Assembly (NCBI RefSeq): GCF_030056665.1
Contig: NZ_JASHIG010000004.1
From: Flectobacillus roseus
GTDB taxonomy: Bacteria > Bacteroidota > Bacteroidia > Cytophagales > Spirosomataceae
DNA length: 64,000 bases
Reading direction: 5' to 3' (one strand)
Every line of letters begins with the position of its first letter. Position 1 is the first letter of the stretch. The notes under the pieces were generated by a model. That model did not search any database. It saw only the letters and a program-made list of their open reading frames with translations, and was not told the DNA's origin. Shown piece by piece: positions 59,814 through 64,000 of the stretch. The position numbers and the translations under genes were made by a program.

Positions 59814-61064
59814 ATGAATCACATTTCAATTATTGGCGGGGGGATTGTAGGATTAAGTTCTGCTTATTATTTGCATGAGGCGGGCTATAAAGTGACGGTA
59901 TTTGATAAAGGGGATTTATCGGATAACTGTTCTTATGGCAATGCAGGCTATGTGTGTCCGAGCCATTTTGTGCCTTTGGCAGCACCAGGGATTATTTGGC
60001 AAGGAATCAAATGGATGTTTAATCCATTAAGTCCTTTTTATGTAAAACCTGCTTTGAATAAAGCGTTAATCAATTGGGGGTTCAAATTTATGCAAAGTGC
60101 CAATCCACAACATGTAGAGGATTCGGCAGTACCCTTGAGAGATATTTCTTTATTGAGTCAAAAACTGTTTGAAGAATGGGAAGCTAATGCTTCTTTTGAC
60201 TTTGGCTACGAACGAAAGGGTATGCTTGAGATTTTCCAAACAGAAGCCGTTGCTGCCCACGCACATCATACCGTCGAAAAAGCACATGAGTTAGGGTTAG
60301 ATGTAAAATACCTCAATAAAGAACAATTACAGGCTTTAGAACCACAAACGCCTCTCAATGCGATTGGTGGACTACAGTTTAATTGTGATACTCACGTTTA
60401 CCCGAACCTTCTGATGAAGAATCTTATTTCGGATTTACAGCAAAAAGGTATCGAAATCAAAACGAATGAAAGTATTACAGGTTTTGAGAAAAAGAATGGT
60501 AAAATCACTCATATCCGTTCCAACAAACAGCAATATGCTACTGATGGAGTAGTAGTGGCGGCGGGTTCTTGGAGTCGAGAACTAGCCGAGTTGGTCGATA
60601 TTACCCTTCCGCTGATGGCAGGTAGAGGATACTCCTTGACTTTGGAAAATAGTCCTCATAAAATCAACCATCCTATTATTTTGGCCGAAGGTCGTGTGGC
60701 ATTAACGCCAATGGATGGTAACAAAATACGTATGGGAGGCACGATGGAAGTTGTTTCGACTAATACTCCTCCGAATTTCCAACGTGTAAAAGGAATTTTA
60801 CAATCAGTCAAAAACTTTTTACCAACTTTTGATATTGCATTCCCTGCTGAAAAAGACATCTGGCATGGTTTCCGACCTTGTTCGGCCGACGGTTTGCCTT
60901 ATATCGGTCGTACTAGTACTTATGACAACGTTGTAATTGCTACAGGGCACTCGATGATGGGACTTAGTTTGGGACCAGGTACAGGAAAACTGGTCGAAGA
61001 AATTATCAGCGAAAAACCTACAAGCATCGATATTCAAGCATTCAACCCACAACGATTTGACTAA
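59814..61064 (+). CDS. D-amino-acid dehydrogenase (FAD-dependent, DadA-like)
   Basis: The 416-residue DAO-family protein begins with the FAD motif ISIIGGGIVGLSSAYYLHEAGYKVTVFDKG. It has the typical CSYGNAGYVCPSHFVPLAAPG and ends with WHGFRPCSADGLPYIGRT and ATGHSMMGLSLGPGTGKLVEEII. These blocks match DadA-type dehydrogenases that deaminate D-amino acids to keto acids with the respiratory chain as acceptor. D-proline or hydroxyproline oxidation is an alternative. Confidence 0.93.
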   Translation: MNHISIIGGGIVGLSSAYYLHEAGYKVTVFDKGDLSDNCSYGNAGYVCPSHFVPLAAPGIIWQGIKWMFNPLSPFYVKPALNKALINWGFKFMQSANPQHVEDSAVPLRDISLLSQKLFEEWEANASFDFGYERKGMLEIFQTEAVAAHAHHTVEKAHELGLDVKYLNKEQLQALEPQTPLNAIGGLQFNCDTHVYPNLLMKNLISDLQQKGIEIKTNESITGFEKKNGKITHIRSNKQQYATDGVVVAAGSWSRELAELVDITLPLMAGRGYSLTLENSPHKINHPIILAEGRVALTPMDGNKIRMGGTMEVVSTNTPPNFQRVKGILQSVKNFLPTFDIAFPAEKDIWHGFRPCSADGLPYIGRTSTYDNVVIATGHSMMGLSLGPGTGKLVEEIISEKPTSIDIQAFNPQRFD

Positions 61065-61065
61065 A

Positions 61066-61116
61066 AAGAAAGGGCTTTTATCTGACGATATCGTTCTTGG
61101 ATAAAAGCCTTTCTTT
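61066..61116 (+). terminator. Hairpin between DadA-like gene and GH127
   Basis: AAAGAAAGGGCTTTTATC pairs with GATAAAAGCCTTTCTTT and T-rich DNA follows, 12 bp before the next ATG. Confidence 0.75.
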
Positions 61117-61128
61117 GTTTTCTTTACT

Positions 61129-63489
61129 ATGAAAAAATTAACCCTTCTCTCTATTTTTTGTGTATTGTTTTTAGGAAAAATAAATGCCCAAAATTATACC
61201 CCTCTCAAAGTTGACAAACGCTTTAAAGTACAATCCAAAGTTACCTTACAGGCCTATCCATTCGACTTGGACGAAGTGACTTTATTGGAAGGTTCGCCAT
61301 TTAAAAATGCGATGGATAAAGATGCAGCGTATTTGTTGAGTATCGAGCCACAACGTTTGTTGCATCGTTTTTATCTCAATGCGGGCTTACCCACTAAAGG
61401 CGCAGTGTATGGCGGCTGGGAAAGCGAAGGTCTTTCTGGACATACCCTTGGGCACTATCTTTCGGCGTGTGCGATGATGTACGCTTCCTCACAGCAAAAA
61501 GTTTTTAAAGACCGTGTCAACGAGATAGTAACGGCTTTGGCAGAATGCCAAAAAGCTCGCAAAACGGGCTATGTAGGTGCTATCCCAAAAGAAGATTCGA
61601 TTTTCACAAAAGTATCTCGTGGTGAAATCAAGTCTGGAGGCTTTGACCTCAACGGCGGTTGGAGCCCTTGGTACACGGTTCATAAAGTCATGGCGGGTTT
61701 GTTGGATGCTTATTTGTACTGTGGCAACCAGCAAGCTTTAGCAGTAGTGACAGGTATGGCAGATTGGACAGGAAAAACGGTCAATCCACTTTCACCAGAG
61801 TTATTACAAAAAATGCTTAAATGCGAATACGGCGGAATGGCAGAGGTGTTGGCGAACTTATATGCGATTACGGGTAAAAAAGAGTACCTCGATTTGTCTT
61901 ATAAATTTTATGACGACTTTGTCATGGTGCCTTTGTCGAAACGTATTAATCCGATGGCTGGCAAACATTCAAACACCAATGTACCCAAAGCCATAGGTAG
62001 TGCCCGACAATACGAACTAACGGGACTGGAGTCTGATAAAACGATCGCAAGCTTTTTCTGGGATATTATGGTACATCATCATACTTATGTGATTGGTGGA
62101 AATAGTAACTACGAGTACTGCGGCGAGCCTGACAAATTGAGTGAACATTTGAGCGATAATACTTGCGAAACCTGCAATACCTACAATATGTTGAAGTTGA
62201 CTCGCCACTTGTTTACTTGGCAACCCAACAGCGAGTTGACAAACTATTACGAAAGAGCACTTTACAACCATATTTTGGCATCACAAAACCCCGAAAGTGG
62301 TATGATGTGCTATTTTGTACCCTTGAGAATGGGAACTAAAAAAGATTTCAGTGATCAGTTCAATACCTTTACTTGTTGTGTTGGCAGTGGCATGGAAAAC
62401 CATGTAAAGTACAACGAAAGTATTTATTTTCAAGGAGCGGATGGAAGCTTGTTTGTGAACTTATTTATTCCTTCTCGTCTAAATTGGAAAGAAAAAGGCT
62501 TGGTTTTGACACAGCAAACACAATACCCAACTCAGGGCAATTCACAACTTACCTTAGAACTCCGCAAGGCTCAAAAATTTGCCCTTAAAATTCGTAAACC
62601 TTGGTGGGCAACCAACGGCGTTCAGGTGAAAGTCAACGGACAGTCTGTTGCTTCGGAGCCAGATGCTAGTGGCTATATTGTGGTAGAAAGAACATGGAAA
62701 AATCAAGACCAAATATCGCTTGAAATGCCTATGCAAGTTTATAGCGAAAGTATGCCTGACAACAAAGACCGTATTGCATTACTGTACGGGCCTTTGGTAT
62801 TGGCAGGACAATTGGGCAAAGACAATCCAGATCCAGTGTATGGTATTCCTGTTTTGTTGACCGACAATAAAAATGTAAATCAGTGGGTAAAAAGTGTGGA
62901 AAATACACCCTTAACTTTCAAAACCCAACAAGTAGCCGTTCCTTTTGAAGTAACCCTGATTCCTTTTTATCAAAGTTATCAACAACACTACAGCGTGTAT
63001 TGGGATTATTTCACCAAAGCAGGTTGGGAAGAGAAAAAGGCCGCTTATGAAGCAGAGAAAAAACGTCAGAAAGAGATAGAAGATAAAACAGTAGACAATT
63101 TCAGAATTGGCGAAATGCAACCTGAACGCGACCACAACCTTACCATCGATGGCGAGTCCTACGTGAGCGATGCCCTAGGACGTACAGGTCGTGAAGTCAG
63201 AAAAGGAGGTTCGTTTTCATTTGACCTAAAAATCAAAGCCAATTCAACCCAAGCATCCATTTTGATGACCTATATTGGCGACGACAAAGGTCGTTTCTTC
63301 GATATTTTAGTAGACGGTCAAGTATTGGCAACTCAAGAGTTGAAAGGGGGAGCAACTGGTAAGTTTTATGATATATCTTACCCACTAAATACTTCTTTCA
63401 CTGCTAATAAGGATAAAATTAGAGTAACCATCAAAGCCCATACAGGCAAAACAGCAGGAAGAGTTTTTGGAGTGCGGAGTTTGGAATGA
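61129..63489 (+). CDS. Exported GH127 family beta-L-arabinofuranosidase
   Basis: The 786-residue protein has a signal peptide (KLTLLSIFCVLFLGKINAQ), then the (alpha/alpha)6 catalytic domain of DUF1680/GH127: GGWESEGLSGHTLGHYLSA, GWSPWYTVHKVMAGLLDAY, then CETCNTYNMLKLTRHLF with E347 and C349, and FTCCVGSGMENH with C416-C417. The Glu/Cys set matches the zinc and nucleophile Cys of HypBA1 (residues from memory). Beta-sandwich and a C-terminal accessory domain follow. The expected activity is removal of beta-L-arabinofuranose from plant glycans. Confidence 0.93.
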   Translation: MKKLTLLSIFCVLFLGKINAQNYTPLKVDKRFKVQSKVTLQAYPFDLDEVTLLEGSPFKNAMDKDAAYLLSIEPQRLLHRFYLNAGLPTKGAVYGGWESEGLSGHTLGHYLSACAMMYASSQQKVFKDRVNEIVTALAECQKARKTGYVGAIPKEDSIFTKVSRGEIKSGGFDLNGGWSPWYTVHKVMAGLLDAYLYCGNQQALAVVTGMADWTGKTVNPLSPELLQKMLKCEYGGMAEVLANLYAITGKKEYLDLSYKFYDDFVMVPLSKRINPMAGKHSNTNVPKAIGSARQYELTGLESDKTIASFFWDIMVHHHTYVIGGNSNYEYCGEPDKLSEHLSDNTCETCNTYNMLKLTRHLFTWQPNSELTNYYERALYNHILASQNPESGMMCYFVPLRMGTKKDFSDQFNTFTCCVGSGMENHVKYNESIYFQGADGSLFVNLFIPSRLNWKEKGLVLTQQTQYPTQGNSQLTLELRKAQKFALKIRKPWWATNGVQVKVNGQSVASEPDASGYIVVERTWKNQDQISLEMPMQVYSESMPDNKDRIALLYGPLVLAGQLGKDNPDPVYGIPVLLTDNKNVNQWVKSVENTPLTFKTQQVAVPFEVTLIPFYQSYQQHYSVYWDYFTKAGWEEKKAAYEAEKKRQKEIEDKTVDNFRIGEMQPERDHNLTIDGESYVSDALGRTGREVRKGGSFSFDLKIKANSTQASILMTYIGDDKGRFFDILVDGQVLATQELKGGATGKFYDISYPLNTSFTANKDKIRVTIKAHTGKTAGRVFGVRSLE

Positions 63490-63557
63490 TGAGTGAGGAG
63501 TTGTCCTTTATTGGATAAATAGTCAAAACTATTCTATAGATAAATGCCATTTTACAG

Positions 63558-63613
63558 CGCCGAAGGTGCGAAAGAACACCAATTATATTGGAGTCTTTCG
63601 CACCTTCGGCGCT
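63558..63613. repeat. GCGCCGAAGGTGCGAAAGA inverted repeat
   Basis: A 19-bp arm and its exact complement at the far end flank about 18 nt. It is a strong hairpin after GH127. A fragment with similar core (GCACCTACGGCGC) lies near 23088-23100. Confidence 0.8.
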
Positions 63614-63685
63614 TGATTGATTTAGATATTTGTAATCTCTAAATTTTTACCATTTTTTCTTTAAGTAAAGATATGGATTTGTTAA

Positions 63686-63711
63686 AAAAGTTTCTAAATT
63701 TAGAAACTTTT
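63686..63711. promoter_or_regulatory. 26-bp perfect palindrome before the toxin gene
   Basis: AAAAGTTTCTAAA / TTTAGAAACTTTT, centred 35 bp before ATG 63734. The position fits an operator for autoregulation of a toxin-antitoxin pair. Confidence 0.65.
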
Positions 63712-63733
63712 AAGTTTTACACCATTTACAAAA

Positions 63734-64000
63734 ATGAAATATTTTGAAACCATATTTATGGAAGAAGCGAATGATTTTATTGCCTCATTAGATGCTAAAA
63801 TCATTAGAAAAATTATCTATAATATCGATTTAGCAGAACAAACCAATGATCCCAAGTTGTTCAAAAAGCTACAACATGATATCTGGGAGTTTCGAACTCA
63901 ATATTTAGGTTTGCAAATAAGGCTTCTCGCATTTTGGGATAAAACAAATCAACAAGAAACCTTGGTTATTGCCACACATGGTTTTATCAAAAAAGTAGAT
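63734..64000 (+). CDS. RelE/ParE-family toxin, Gp49/HigB-like (3' end beyond window)
   Basis: The frame is open from ATG 63734 for 89 codons to the window end, so the C-terminus is missing. It reads KYFETIFMEEANDFIASLD, then LFKKLQHDIWEFRTQYLGLQIRLLAFWDK and TLVIATHGFIKKVD. WEFR followed by R-L-AFWD and ATHGFIKK are the marks of the Gp49-like branch of RelE/HigB toxins, which cut mRNA. In this branch the toxin gene precedes an HTH antitoxin, expected just outside the window. Confidence 0.9.
   Translation, partial: MKYFETIFMEEANDFIASLDAKIIRKIIYNIDLAEQTNDPKLFKKLQHDIWEFRTQYLGLQIRLLAFWDKTNQQETLVIATHGFIKKVD

Overview
The window reads as chromosome of a member of the Bacteroidota, most likely a Cytophagales/Spirosomataceae-type bacterium (Flectobacillus, Arcicella, Emticicia or Runella-like; genus is a guess). 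Reasons: moderate-to-low GC, promoters of the Bacteroidota type (TTTG or TTG near -33 and TAnnTTTG near -7), few Shine-Dalgarno sites, and Bacteroidota gene families such as DUF4301, KirBac-type channels, DUF885, GH127 and a Tgt without the usual zinc cysteines. No rRNA, transposase, integrase, prophage or CRISPR array was seen. Two tRNA genes (Asn, Phe) are present.

Layout. 1-1671: left-truncated SLBB-domain polysaccharide export protein. 2.0-5.1 kb: tgt, a glycosyltransferase and rsmG. 5.3-9.1 kb: tRNA-Asn followed by an accessory islet of a P-loop ATPase, a protein with an inactive-looking NTPase domain plus nine 42-residue TPRs, and a broken small gene. 9.4-13.1 kb: pnuC, nth, an ECF sigma factor with a small partner, and a coiled-coil lipoprotein. 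13.4-16.5 kb: siroheme sulfite/nitrite reductase fused to a HEPN-like tail, then cobA, which makes the siroheme precursor. 16.6-19.0 kb: exported purine nucleosidase and purine permease. 19.5-24.7 kb: lon, a T4 Pnkp-like kinase with a degenerate phosphatase half, and a DUF4301 protein. 25.2-34 kb: exported amidohydrolase, a 1571-residue exported protein of unknown function, an NPP-type phosphodiesterase and a patatin.

34.4-43.2 kb: prmA, a second ECF sigma factor, an AraC regulator, comM/yifB, LD-carboxypeptidase, a KirBac potassium channel, a Tat-exported TIM-barrel protein and a thioredoxin-fold protein. 44.1-50.7 kb: M28 peptidase, a solitary ftsZ, a SIMPL protein, a flavin amine oxidase and an Rrf2 regulator. 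50.9-55.4 kb: free-methionine sulfoxide reductase, a conserved small protein, and an HdrD/GlpC-like Fe-S pair interrupted by an alpha/beta hydrolase. 55.7-57.7 kb: tRNA-Phe followed by a second islet (HNH endonuclease and a DUF4160 / DUF2442-HTH pair). 58-63.5 kb: DUF885 hydrolase, D-amino-acid dehydrogenase and GH127. The right edge holds a RelE/ParE-like toxin that runs off the window.

The intergenic DNA is unusually structured. A dispersed element of about 120-190 bp with shared ends occurs at least five times in both orientations. A GCGGTCGAAAA hairpin occurs three times and an AGACGCAAT/ATTGCGTCT palindrome three times. Several perfect palindromes lie where operators would be. The most promising candidate for an undescribed system is the ATPase + inactive-NTPase/TPR + small-protein module at 5.4-9.1 kb.
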